A stretch of 64,000 bases of DNA from Helicobacter pullorum NCTC 12824 (GCF_017979475.1 NZ_JAERIT010000002.1:186001-250000), one strand, 5' to 3'; counted from the first letter of the stretch, positions 35,926 through 45,224 are shown. The notes: generated by a model not told the origin, from the sequence alone. A program made the numbers and translations.

Positions 35926-35942
35926 AAAATAATTATTATTTT
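35926..35942. promoter_or_regulatory. Fur-box-like palindrome upstream of exbB-exbD-tonB
   Basis: AAAATAATTATTATTTT is a perfect 17-base palindrome with a central T. It agrees with the H. pylori Fur consensus TAATAATnATTATTA except at the outermost position of each arm. Iron-regulated TonB systems are classic Fur targets, and this site overlaps the region where the exbB promoter must lie. AT-rich DNA makes chance palindromes more likely, so this is a strong candidate rather than proof. Confidence 0.6.
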
Positions 35943-36184
35943 ATCAATAAAAGCATTAATATTTTTTTAAATAGAAACAAACCATTCATTTATTTCAATA
36001 ACACAAGCCTGCAACAATGGTTTTTGGAGCTAATTAGCTTAGGGAGATAAACTTCCAATCTTTAACTTTAGCTTCTTTATATTCTTAATCTTTTCTTATA
36101 ATATCCATAAAGTCTTTGTGGATTTTATAGCTTTTTGGCTTTTGCATCTTACTCTGCTAAATTGATGAGGGTTATACACCAACA

Positions 36185-36676
36185 TTAATCTGTAAGCGGA
36201 AAAAAGGCGACAAATAGGGAAATTGCCCCATTTTCTTGATTTTCTTCATGTGTTTTATGGCTTTTATTGTGCGGTATGCTTGCTTTGAAATACCATTGCT
36301 TAGGCTGTTCTTGCGTAGGTTTTTGCCATTTTTCTTGCAATGCTTTTGTCCTCTCACAAAGCGGATAGATAAGCCATACTTTAAGCTGTTTGGGTTTGTT
36401 TGCTTCTATCTTTTTATAATCTGTGTTAGATTCTAACTCTGTAATTTCTGGGGCTTTTTGAGATTTTATCTCTTTAGAATCCAGCTTAGATTTTGTATTT
36501 TGGAGAGTGGATTCTAGAGCGTATTTGCTCGCATACGCCCACATTTGATATACATCGCTTTGGGCGATACCATATCGCTTTTCATCATTAGTAGAATCTG
36601 GAATCTTCCATTTGGTATCAAGGATAAGAATCTCATCATTTTTCTCGCCTTTGCCCCGCATTATCATATTTTGCAT
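36185..36676 (-). pseudogene. McrC-like restriction subunit, 5'-truncated remnant
   Basis: The 163 residues match the C-terminal part of McrBC 5-methylcytosine restriction component McrC: LILDTKWK near residue 18, GIAQSDVYQMWAYASKY near 40 and KVWLIYPLCERT near 100. A full McrC is about twice as long or more. The related sequence begins abruptly around FKTKNLMQNMIM and a TGA lies about 20 codons upstream in frame. No McrB GTPase gene is present. It is therefore a leftover of a type IV system, next to an active-looking restriction cluster. Confidence 0.65.
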
Positions 36677-36745
36677 TAAATTCTTTGTTTTAAAAGTCTC
36701 GTAACAACTGATATTTAAAAATCAATATACAACTCAATAAAGACT

Positions 36746-37342
36746 TTATAAGAAAATTCCTTCTTGTTGCAATATCAAAGTAATGCTTTTTCTTTCCTGT
36801 AGGTTAGCAGTGGTTACTATGGTAAATCCTCTTTTTTGTAAATCTTTCAGTGCTTTTCTTGGAATATTCAAGTTTTTATTAAGAAAATCCAAATGTGTCT
36901 CACTCATAGGAGTCTTTCTCAAATGTGATAAAAAAGGATTTCTGGTATTATCTCTATGTGCGTTAATCCCTCTTTGAAATATTGCATCATTGTAGGTTGT
37001 TTGTTCGAGATTTTCGCTTATTAAGTGTTGTCTCATGGCATCATAAAAGTCTTGTAACTTATTATTTTTATCTCGTATTTGATGTATTATTTCTGGTGGT
37101 AAATTATCTAAATATGGTTTTTTGTTTGGATTGATAAGAGTGTCAATATTAAGTGAGTTATAGTAATAAATATTTTCATATATCAGTACAAGTGATGATG
37201 TGAATAATTTTTCATAATAATCAAAATAAAGATTAATGCTCACTCCTTTATATTGGTAGTGTAATTTAATACAGTCTTGAGTATCTCTTGATGTAAATTG
37301 TGAATACTTTTTAATCAAATGTTGTTTTAAGTTTTCTATCAT
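36746..37342 (-). CDS. Unknown protein in a restriction-modification operon
   Basis: A 198-residue basic protein with no motif I recognise. Tyr-rich strands occur in the first half (YEKLFTSSLVLIYENIYYYN) and helices in the second. Its ATG overlaps the methylase TGA (ATGA), so it is translated with the D12 methylase. In such a place a restriction endonuclease, a controller or a protection factor is expected, but I see no PD-(D/E)XK, HNH or helix-turn-helix signature. It is intact. Confidence 0.6.
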   Translation of the reverse strand: MIENLKQHLIKKYSQFTSRDTQDCIKLHYQYKGVSINLYFDYYEKLFTSSLVLIYENIYYYNSLNIDTLINPNKKPYLDNLPPEIIHQIRDKNNKLQDFYDAMRQHLISENLEQTTYNDAIFQRGINAHRDNTRNPFLSHLRKTPMSETHLDFLNKNLNIPRKALKDLQKRGFTIVTTANLQERKSITLILQQEGIFL

Positions 37343-38370
37343 ATATATCTCCTATATTGTTTAGTTTCTACAAAATATTCCATACTAATTTTATGCTCTT
37401 TTTCTTGGCTACTAAAATAGTCATTACTAATCAAAAGCTCTCTGCCAAGCTCTGCCTTTGTCTGCTTAAAATTATTCATACCATATTGCAAACTCCATTC
37501 TTTTATATAAAAATCCTTATAGAGTTCTCGCACAAACTCGCTATCATCATAAGTAAGTAAAAATGTGTGTTTAGTTTTTTTCAGAATTTCACAAAGCCTC
37601 TCGTGATTAAAGCCTGTATGTAAATCCCCTTTTTTGCCATAGAGTTTTGATTTTGTGGCAGAGAAATAAGGCGGGTCTAAAAAGATAAAGACGTTTTTAC
37701 CCTCTTTTTGTATCAAAGATTCATAATCTTTGCAGCTAAATTCTATATCTCGTATCACTTCGCTTATATCTTTTAGTCTTTCAATAGAGCTTTGTGTAAA
37801 GCGAGACTCGTAAGCTTTTTGTGAATAGCCTCCACAATCTATCGTGCCAGAAAAACTAATGCGATTGAGGATAAAAAAATCTATCGCCCTTTGAAAATCA
37901 CTTAGATTCTCACTTCTACGATTAAGCAAAAGTGTATAAAGCTCCCTGCCATTTGTGCATGTATCCTTTATATTTTGAATCTCTTGTATTAATTCTGTGC
38001 TTTGAGTTTTTAGAATCTGCCAAAAGCAATAAAGGTCATAGTTTATATCATTGGCATAGAATTTTATTTCTTGATTTGCTTGTAAGCTCTCACATTGTGC
38101 TTGTATATCAGCAAAAAGTGATATAAGATTCTTTTGTGAATCTTTACATTGTGTGCGTAAAGAGCTTTTAGAATCAAAAGTCTTGGAGTTAAGCGTATAA
38201 TTTACAATCTTAAGATTCTGATATGTTTGCAAAAGATAGAGCCCCACACTTCCACCACCAAAAAATGGCTCTCTATACTCTATAAAATCTTTTGGAAAAA
38301 AATCTTTTAAAAATTTTATTGCTCTTGATTTGCCACCGGGATAACGCAAAGGGGATTTTTTATACATCAT
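37339..38370 (-). CDS. D12-class (Dam-type) N6-adenine DNA methyltransferase
   Basis: A 343-residue methylase. The N terminus has the D12-class signature SPLRYPGGKSRAIKFL, motif I is EPFFGGGSVGLYLL near residue 33, and the catalytic motif IV is DPPYF near 229. The target may be GATC or a related sequence, as with other D12 enzymes, but specificity cannot be read from the sequence. An insertion between motif I and the following core (about residues 55-100) is rich in Ser/Lys/Asn. It lies between a frameshifted nuclease-like gene, which overlaps it by 11 bases, and an unknown gene overlapping by 4. Confidence 0.9.
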   Translation of the reverse strand: MMYKKSPLRYPGGKSRAIKFLKDFFPKDFIEYREPFFGGGSVGLYLLQTYQNLKIVNYTLNSKTFDSKSSLRTQCKDSQKNLISLFADIQAQCESLQANQEIKFYANDINYDLYCFWQILKTQSTELIQEIQNIKDTCTNGRELYTLLLNRRSENLSDFQRAIDFFILNRISFSGTIDCGGYSQKAYESRFTQSSIERLKDISEVIRDIEFSCKDYESLIQKEGKNVFIFLDPPYFSATKSKLYGKKGDLHTGFNHERLCEILKKTKHTFLLTYDDSEFVRELYKDFYIKEWSLQYGMNNFKQTKAELGRELLISNDYFSSQEKEHKISMEYFVETKQYRRYI

Positions 38371-39447
38371 TATTTATCCATACTGCAAAATTATTTGCTT
38401 TAGCCTCTGCATTTAAATCTTGTAAAAGCTTGTTTTGTGTTTTGGTAAAAGCGTTATTTTGCAAAAAAGATTCTATATTATTATTTGGTAGCTTTATGCC
38501 ACTTTGCAAAATACTAGAAGTAAGACGCAACACAACTGTAAAATTTGTGTGTCCTTGCAAAGAATCTATATTGTTATACAACATAAGCTTTAAAAGCCCA
38601 TCTTTTATATCATCACTACTTGGCAAAAGTGCATTTTTACTATGTTTGCTTTCACAAATATAGAAAGTGTCATTATGAAGCAACACATCATCGATTGTGA
38701 AAAAATACTGCCCTCCCAAGTAATTTTCTATCATAATCTTACTCTTTTGCCCTATGCCTATTTGCTCTTTTGGCTGAATAGTGAGACTTTCTCTATTTTG
38801 TGCCATTTGTGCTTTTGTCCTTGAGAATTGCATAAAAGATTCTTTTGTTTGTGATATTTTAGTAGCAAAGGTATCGATATTTTTATGATTATGCAGTGTG
38901 CATTTGAGTTCTTTGGCGATACCATTGTATGAAGTTTTTACTAAACCTATAAGTTTTGAAAGATTATCTCTTTCTAATTGATTCAAATTCCAATGCAATG
39001 CGGATTGATGATAGTTTGATAGCTTATGTAATTGTTGTTTGATATAGTCGTTGTTAAATTGCTGATTAGTAATTTTATCACTGTTATGTGGGTGTGATTC
39101 TGCCTTATCATAATAGCCTAAAATGACATAAACATTTAAGAGACTCATCAATGAAATCGTATCCCATTGCAAATAATCCATATCACCATTTATGCCCTCA
39201 TCTTTGATAAGCGGGATAATGGTAGTGATTTTTTTGAGGCACTAGAGCTAAAAGTATCATACACTCTTGCATAAGGATAAGAGCGGGTGCGTTTAGGGCT
39301 TACCCATTTGCTTAAGGCGAAAGTTTTATCATTAAAATTTATTAGGCATTTGCTAGGAAGTGCGTTAATATCTGTAAAATCACAAGTTTTTAATTCCTCT
39401 TTTAAGTATTTTGTGTAAGAAAAATTTTTAATTGTAGCGTGTAGCAT
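38360..39447 (-). pseudogene. Restriction-nuclease-like gene split by a frameshift
   Basis: ATG at 39447, behind AAGGG, starts an 85-codon frame. A second frame of 273 codons follows. Joining them at the A7 run (39229-39235 on the plus strand as T7) restores a continuous protein of about 360 residues, with KKITTIIPLIKDEGINGD across the join, so one A appears lost from an A8 tract. Near the C-terminal half, IDDVLLHNDTFYICESK fits a PD-(D/E)XK nuclease core and is followed by a conserved-looking HSKNALLPSSDDIKDGLLK. It overlaps the methylase start and is probably the partner restriction enzyme. The lesion may be phase variation, decay or a sequencing error. Confidence 0.65.
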
Positions 39448-39480
39448 AGAATCCCTTTCTAATATATCCCAATATTTTTC

Positions 39481-39567
39481 TCACAGCTCCGTCTTTAGCA
39501 CCGCACCATTTGCGGCGTTGCTGACTAATAGTGAGTAGCGTTTAAGCCACTTGCTTGTGATATTTTT
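39481..39567 (-). pseudogene. Second copy of the ilvD 3' end
   Basis: These 87 bases encode [18 protein letters not shown] and the rest of the final 28 residues plus stop of IlvD, identical in protein to the end of the intact gene at 42311. At the DNA level I count 11 differences in 87 positions, all synonymous. The similarity stops abruptly just upstream. Two alleles that each evolved under selection have therefore been brought together, with the restriction-methylase gene between them. Confidence 0.85.
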
Positions 39568-39572
39568 AAGCA

Positions 39573-39701
39573 TTATAGCATATTTGAAATCTTCACAAAT
39601 TCTCTAAAGCTAGAATCTAGCACACACGATTCCAAACTCCTTTGCGAAAAGAGATACCGTCCATCGCACACAAAGCCCAACTTAAGATTATGTGGTCTAC
39701 T
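39573..39701 (-). pseudogene. Possible C-terminal remnant of an unknown gene
   Basis: Directly after the stop of the restriction-methylase gene, the same frame stays open for about 43 codons and reads like protein (KLGFVCDGRYLFSQRSLES, ending FREFVKISNML before TAA). There is no start codon of its own. It could be the tail of a gene truncated when the locus was rearranged, or chance. It abuts the duplicated ilvD end. Confidence 0.3.
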
Positions 39702-39704
39702 AAT

Positions 39705-42254
39705 TTACATAAAAATATCTTTATAAGATTGCTTTATAATTATTTTGTTTAAAAGCTTTAATTTTTGCTCATTTTCTTTTAGTTCTCGTGCAGCTTGTAA
39801 AAGCTTTTCTTTTGTTTTGGAATCTAAAAGTGGCACTTTTATCTGTCTTAAAAGTTCTTTTGAAAAATTATCTCGAATGCTTCCTGTTGAGAGAATTTTA
39901 ATGTATTTTTGATAAAAAGGTGTTTTAAAAAGATAGAGCAATATTTCACTTTCATAATTTTTTATGCAAAATTGTATATACGCCCCACTTGCAATAGCAT
40001 TATCCCCTATATTGGTTGGCACAAGGGCAAAACTACCGATGTTTGCCCTATAAGGATTATAAACAATATAATTTTTATAGAGTTTTATTTTACTTTGAGT
40101 TTGTCTTGCCAACTCATCGCCAAAAATATATCCGTCAAATTCCATATTCCAATCGGGGCTATTTTTATTAACCGAATAAAGCTCATATTCGCTTTCAAGT
40201 TCGTAATCTTGCTTAGGACGTTTGATTTTTGTATCTTTTATTTCTAGCCCAAAAGATTCTAAAGGTTTAAAATTTTGCAAGATTGCTCCATAATTTTTAA
40301 AAAATAAATAAAATGAGGGATCTAGTCTTTCTTGTATGCTTGAAAATTTTATAGTATGAGAATCAGCCGCATATTTTTTCCAAGATGAAGTGCTATCCTC
40401 ATTCTCCTCAAATAATGGTTTTGTTGCATTTTGTGTATGAGAAGTATCAAAATAGTGTTCTAACAATATATCTAAATCACTTTTTTCTTGTTTTAAAATC
40501 TTGCCATTAGGTTCAAAACCCACATTTTGACAAGTTCCTAAAAATATTTCATAATCAACAATCTCACTAATGGCATTGATAATTTCTTTTTCAGATTCCA
40601 TATCTTTTGTGTGCTTTCGTATTTGCTCGAATATACCATTTTCGTATTTTTCTATATATAAAATCACACTATTTATTGTATCAACTCCTGATTGCACAAA
40701 TGTGTGTTTTGGTAAAGCTATAACGGCTCTAATCCTAGCATTTTTATAAATAAAGTTACGCACAAAAGAATCATTAGGATTAGATAAAATACCCTCTGGT
40801 AAGACAATAAGCATTCTACCACTAGGTCGCAAAAGCCGTATTCCTTTTTCTATAAACAGATTTTGCGTTGAAAGACTAGTTTTATTTTTAGCTATTTCAA
40901 AAGATTGCAAGATTGTAGAATCTTTTTCGTTAAGCCCGAAAGGTGGATTTGCTAAAATAAGTGTACAACCCCCGCTATCATTGAGACTATCATATTCTGT
41001 GACTTTATAGGGATTGCCATACCAATCAAGGGAGCTAAGTCCATTGCCACGCACGATTTGGTCACCATCGCCCCACAAAAACATATTCATTTTAGCGATT
41101 CTTACCGCTTTAGATTCAGCATCTATGCCAAAAATTTGTTTTTGTTTAATTTGTCCTAATGTGTTTTCTTTAGTTGTGCCTATGGCGTGGAAACTCGATT
41201 CTGGAATCTCATCAAGCATTTTTTTAAGAATATGAAAACTTTCAATCAAAAATCCTCCACTCCCACAAGCAAAATCCAAAATAATATCTTTGTGAGAAAT
41301 ATCTGACAAAGCAACCATAAACTTTACAATGCTTCTAGGGGTAAAAAACTGCCCCAAGCCCTTGCCTCTAAGCTGTGATGGTAAAAACTCCTCAAAAGCC
41401 CTACCTTTTATATCAATACTTGTGTCATAGATTAAAAAATCATACTGCTTGATTTTTGTAAAAATTTTTTGAATTGTCTCAAAGCCTAAATCAATACGTG
41501 CATTTTCTCCAAAAATGTTAGGATAATATTTATTCATAGCCTTACAAAACCAATCATTGAGCAAATCAATCGGCTTCGCACTCGGTGTTTTAAAGTCTTC
41601 TAAACTCTCAAAATGCTCTATGCTTTTATCTTTTAATGCCATTTCATTAGCAAGTATGAGATAAAGAATCTTGCTAAAATTATCAAAGGCAATCACCGGG
41701 TCAATCTTTTCACTATCTCGTATGATATTGTGAATGCTCCTAAAAAACTGCCTATAATCCTTGATTTTATTTAGCTCTATTTTATTCTCTGTTGGCTCTT
41801 TGCTCTCTATGATTTGTGTATTTATGTTTGCTTTAGAGATACTAGAAATAAGCTCTTTATAGTTATTGTTATGTAGGGTTTGTATGCTTTCATCAAGCAA
41901 ATTTATTTTTTTATTTCCAGCCAAATATTCACGCAAAATAAGCCTTAGGCCATTTATAGTAAGCGAATAACGCACTTCTTTAGCAAAAGCATAAGAATCT
42001 GTTTGAGCGACATTATCCTTACACGATTCCTTAGGACTCTTTGCTTCAACAAGCAAAACAGGTTTATTTTCTTTATAGACGACTAAATCTGCTTGTTTTC
42101 TGACTTTTTCTCTACCTTGAACAAAGTCTATGCTTTCTTTCCAAAACAAATCTTTTTGCTCATCATAGCCTAAAATTTGCGTAAGTAATGGAAGTATATA
42201 TTTTATCTCTACATCGCTTTCATTTTTAAAAAAACGGCTATCGTATGCAAACAT
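39705..42254 (-). CDS. Single-chain restriction-methylase (type IIG-like)
   Basis: An 849-residue protein that appears to hold all three restriction functions. Residues 1-130 resemble the HsdR N-terminal nuclease domain (QADLVVY...LLVEAKSPKE near 55-78, a PD-(D/E)XK core). Residues 280-560 are an N6-adenine methylase with GQFFTPRSIVKFMVAL, motif I LDFACGSGGFL near 325 and motif IV NPPFGL near 433. Residues 620-849 resemble one target-recognition half of an HsdS subunit with a coiled coil at the end. This order is usual for type IIG enzymes that cut beside their site and methylate it. The gene is intact. ilvD ends flank it on both sides. Confidence 0.85.
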   Translation of the reverse strand: MFAYDSRFFKNESDVEIKYILPLLTQILGYDEQKDLFWKESIDFVQGREKVRKQADLVVYKENKPVLLVEAKSPKESCKDNVAQTDSYAFAKEVRYSLTINGLRLILREYLAGNKKINLLDESIQTLHNNNYKELISSISKANINTQIIESKEPTENKIELNKIKDYRQFFRSIHNIIRDSEKIDPVIAFDNFSKILYLILANEMALKDKSIEHFESLEDFKTPSAKPIDLLNDWFCKAMNKYYPNIFGENARIDLGFETIQKIFTKIKQYDFLIYDTSIDIKGRAFEEFLPSQLRGKGLGQFFTPRSIVKFMVALSDISHKDIILDFACGSGGFLIESFHILKKMLDEIPESSFHAIGTTKENTLGQIKQKQIFGIDAESKAVRIAKMNMFLWGDGDQIVRGNGLSSLDWYGNPYKVTEYDSLNDSGGCTLILANPPFGLNEKDSTILQSFEIAKNKTSLSTQNLFIEKGIRLLRPSGRMLIVLPEGILSNPNDSFVRNFIYKNARIRAVIALPKHTFVQSGVDTINSVILYIEKYENGIFEQIRKHTKDMESEKEIINAISEIVDYEIFLGTCQNVGFEPNGKILKQEKSDLDILLEHYFDTSHTQNATKPLFEENEDSTSSWKKYAADSHTIKFSSIQERLDPSFYLFFKNYGAILQNFKPLESFGLEIKDTKIKRPKQDYELESEYELYSVNKNSPDWNMEFDGYIFGDELARQTQSKIKLYKNYIVYNPYRANIGSFALVPTNIGDNAIASGAYIQFCIKNYESEILLYLFKTPFYQKYIKILSTGSIRDNFSKELLRQIKVPLLDSKTKEKLLQAARELKENEQKLKLLNKIIIKQSYKDIFM

Positions 42255-42310
42255 TTCAAGTCCTTTATTTTTTATTGGTTATATTATAACACAATCATTG
42301 ATTTTTCTCC

Positions 42311-44167
42311 TCACAGCTCCGTTTTTAAGACAGCACCATTAGCGGCGTTGCTGACAAGTAGGGAGTAGCGTTTGAGCCATTTGCTTGTGATGTTTTTATC
42401 TTGCATGATTTTCTGTGCTACGCCTTGTTCTAGCCATTTTGCCCTCCTAGATTCTAAAACCTTAGAATCCACACAGAGCTCCAAACTCCCCTTTGAAACT
42501 GAAATCTCTATCTCGTCGCCATCTTCTATGAGTGCGATTAAGCCTCCCTCTGCGGCTTCTGGACTCACATGCCCGATACACGCTCCACGCGTCGCCCCGC
42601 TAAATCGCCCATCAGTGATTAACGCCACGCTCTCCCCTAAGCCCATGCCCATTATGAGGCTTGTGGGACTTAGCATTTCTTGCATTCCGGGACCCCCCTT
42701 TGGTCCTTCATAGCGGATTACCACGACATTGCCACTTTTTACCTTACCCCCTGCGATACCTTTAATCGCCTCAGCTTGGGAGTTAAAGCAAATCGCTTTG
42801 CCCTTAAATTCTTTCATAGATTCTGCCACAGCGGCGACCTTTAGCACCGCTCCTTCAAGGGCTAGATTCCCAAAGAGAATCTTTAAGCCTCCTACTTGCG
42901 AATATGCATTTTCGTTGGTGTGGATAATGTTGGTATCTGTGATTTTTGCTCCCTTGATTCTCTCACCCAAAGTCTCGCCTGTGATTGTCAGCGCGTCCAA
43001 ATACAGAATAGATTCTGAAACGCCCTCCCCACAAATTCTAGTATTTGTGGTGGTGCTTTGGGAGTTTTTGCAAGGTGCGGGGGTAGGAGTTACCCCATCG
43101 GTAATGACTGCCCCCAAACCTTGCAAATCTGCCGAATGATTACCCAAAGACGAATTTCTTTTAGCCACTTCATTCATCACTGCACTCACTCCTCCTGCCC
43201 TATTAATATCCTCCATATGCACACTACTAAGTGCCGGGGCGATTTTAGCAATATGGGCGACTTTAGTAGCGATAGCGTTGATAGATTCTAAGTCAAACTC
43301 TACCTCCGCTTCCTTAGCGATAGCAAGCATATGCAGCACGGTGTTTGTGCTACCACCCATTGCCATATCCACGACAAAGGCATTATGCACCGCCTTGTGA
43401 TTTAAGATATTGCGGAATCTAAACTGCTCACTTGCTTCAGAATCTAGTGCAATCTTCACGATTCGCCTAGCCGCCGTTCTAAGTAGCTCTTCACGCTCTT
43501 TACTCAACGCCGGTATCGTGCCATTACCGGGCAGTGCCACGCCCATAGCTTCACAAAGCGTATTCATCGAGTTTGCAGTAAACATACCGCTACAGCTCCC
43601 ACCACCCGGACAGGCATTGCACTCTATCTCATGCAGTCGCTTCTCATCTATCTTACCACTCTCATACGCCCCCACCGCTTCAAAGGCAGAGTTCAAATCC
43701 AGCACACTGCCATCATCTAGCTTGCCAGCTTTCATCGGACCGCCACTCACAAAGATTGTCGGCACATTCACACGCAATGCCCCCATAAGCATACCCGGCA
43801 CGATTTTATCGCAGTTTGGGATACATATCATCGCATCAAGACTATGGGCATTCATCACCGTTTCGATACAATCGGCTATCAGCTCACGACTAGGCAGAGA
43901 GTAGAGCATACCATTATGCCCCATAGCAACCCCATCATCAACCCCAATGGTATTAAACTCAAATGGCACGCCCCCGGCTTTGCGTATCTCATCTTTGATA
44001 ATCTCCGCATATTTGTTTAGGTAAAAATGCCCGGGGATAATGTCTATATAGCTATTTGCCACACCTATAAAGGGCTTGTTAAAATCAGAATCTTTTAGCC
44101 CTGTCGCACGCAATAAACTTCGGTGCGGGGCTCTTTGGTAGCCTTTTTTAATCACATCGCTTCGCAT
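42311..44167 (-). CDS. ilvD: Dihydroxy-acid dehydratase
   Basis: An Fe-S enzyme of valine, leucine and isoleucine synthesis. The 618-residue protein has [12 protein letters not shown] near residue 118, [20 protein letters not shown] near 190, and [14 protein letters not shown] near 487. Compared with short bacterial IlvD proteins, residues of roughly 345-395 are an extra segment containing [20 protein letters not shown]. The gene is richer in G+C than its neighbours (a 60-base sample at 43681 is 50 %, one in exbB is 25 %), which suggests acquisition from a relative. Its 3' end is duplicated at 39481. Confidence 0.93.
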   Translation of the reverse strand: MRSDVIKKGYQRAPHRSLLRATGLKDSDFNKPFIGVANSYIDIIPGHFYLNKYAEIIKDEIRKAGGVPFEFNTIGVDDGVAMGHNGMLYSLPSRELIADCIETVMNAHSLDAMICIPNCDKIVPGMLMGALRVNVPTIFVSGGPMKAGKLDDGSVLDLNSAFEAVGAYESGKIDEKRLHEIECNACPGGGSCSGMFTANSMNTLCEAMGVALPGNGTIPALSKEREELLRTAARRIVKIALDSEASEQFRFRNILNHKAVHNAFVVDMAMGGSTNTVLHMLAIAKEAEVEFDLESINAIATKVAHIAKIAPALSSVHMEDINRAGGVSAVMNEVAKRNSSLGNHSADLQGLGAVITDGVTPTPAPCKNSQSTTTNTRICGEGVSESILYLDALTITGETLGERIKGAKITDTNIIHTNENAYSQVGGLKILFGNLALEGAVLKVAAVAESMKEFKGKAICFNSQAEAIKGIAGGKVKSGNVVVIRYEGPKGGPGMQEMLSPTSLIMGMGLGESVALITDGRFSGATRGACIGHVSPEAAEGGLIALIEDGDEIEISVSKGSLELCVDSKVLESRRAKWLEQGVAQKIMQDKNITSKWLKRYSLLVSNAANGAVLKTEL

Positions 44168-44181
44168 AAGTTCTCCTTAAA

Positions 44182-44709
44182 TTAAGTTTTATTGAGATAA
44201 TAAACATCTAATCGAAAAGAAAACACCAGCATTTTGCCCTCTTTTTCGATATGAATTGGAAAATTTAAACGCATAATAGCTTTAAAATTTTGAGCTATTT
44301 CAAGTGCTTTTTTAAGTGCTTGAATATCTTTAACCTTTCCACTAATTACATAACGCTGCTTCCAATAATCCCCTTCCAAAATTGGCTCTCCATCTGCTAC
44401 AATCCCTGCTGTATCGAAAATAATTCGCAATTTTTCTTCGATTTCTTGTTGAGTAATTTGGTATTTAAATCCTTCAAGAATCTCTGCATTATTTTTTTGA
44501 TATTCTGCCAAAGATTGCTTTTCTAAATCGCGTTGTTTTTGTATTTGTTCGAGTGTAAAAAGCTCTTTGCGATAATTTGCATTAGTGTTTCTAAAAATAT
44601 CCAACTGAGGCTTTACAAATCCGACAAAAACCCCCGCCACCAAGAAAAAATAAAATACAAAAAAGAAAGTATTCCTTACCCAATCAATCTGTGCAAAAAA
44701 AGCCTTCAT
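44182..44709 (-). CDS. PilO-like inner-membrane protein
   Basis: A 175-residue protein with a short cytoplasmic N terminus, one membrane span (TFFFVFYFFLVAGVFVGFV), a coiled coil (about residues 40-80) and a small alpha-beta domain. This is the layout of PilO and of the GspM class in type IV pilus and type II secretion machines. No sequence signature is decisive; the order M-N-O with its neighbours is the main support. It is translated from an ATG overlapping the PilN-like stop. Confidence 0.55.
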   Translation of the reverse strand: MKAFFAQIDWVRNTFFFVFYFFLVAGVFVGFVKPQLDIFRNTNANYRKELFTLEQIQKQRDLEKQSLAEYQKNNAEILEGFKYQITQQEIEEKLRIIFDTAGIVADGEPILEGDYWKQRYVISGKVKDIQALKKALEIAQNFKAIMRLNFPIHIEKEGKMLVFSFRLDVYYLNKT

Positions 44710-45224
44710 TGAGTTTTCTCCTCTTGATTAAGCTTGCTAACAGAAACAAAGTTATACCAACCATTAGAAAGCAAATAAAAATCGGCTCTACTTTGATTAA
44801 AAATAGATCTCAATGGAACCTCTAACAAAAAAGTATAAATCTGTTTTGATGGTGTTGTCCCATAAAGAGTAAGTTGATACTGCTCCATTTGAATTTTATT
44901 AAGTGTGATTTGCTCTGGTATCATTTCAAAAAGATTAATAATGCTATCTTTTAGCATCAGATTCTGTTTGGCAATAAATTCTCCAAAATGCACAATTTCC
45001 TCTTCTTTGACCAAAAATTGTTGAATACTCTTTATTTCTTCTAAAGTTGTTTTTTGTTCATTGATGGCTTGAATCGCACCATTTTGCATAAAATACCCTT
45101 GAATCTTCAACATCACAACAAAGCCAACAAAAATAAAAAGTGTCAAAAAAATATAACCCCACCAAATGCGAGAAACTTTTTTTAATAATGTTTTCTTGCT
45201 TGGCGAAATAAAACTATAATTCAT
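44706..45224 (-). CDS. PilN-like inner-membrane protein
   Basis: A 172-residue protein with a cytoplasmic N terminus, one membrane span (YIFLTLFIFVGFVVMLKI), a coiled coil and an alpha-beta domain with IPEQITLNKIQMEQYQLTLYG near residue 105. That segment resembles the PilN core, where the first beta strand follows a proline-rich turn. Start and stop overlap both neighbours by 1 and 4 bases, so the trio is a single translation unit. Confidence 0.6.
   Translation of the reverse strand: MNYSFISPSKKTLLKKVSRIWWGYIFLTLFIFVGFVVMLKIQGYFMQNGAIQAINEQKTTLEEIKSIQQFLVKEEEIVHFGEFIAKQNLMLKDSIINLFEMIPEQITLNKIQMEQYQLTLYGTTPSKQIYTFLLEVPLRSIFNQSRADFYLLSNGWYNFVSVSKLNQEEKTQ

Noticed and set aside
36034-36147. 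Minus-strand stretch reading MQKPKSYKIHKDFMDIIRKD, stop, EYKEAKVKDWKFISLS
   Set aside because: It looks faintly protein-like with one in-frame TAA, but it is too short and matches nothing I know; it could be chance in AT-rich DNA.
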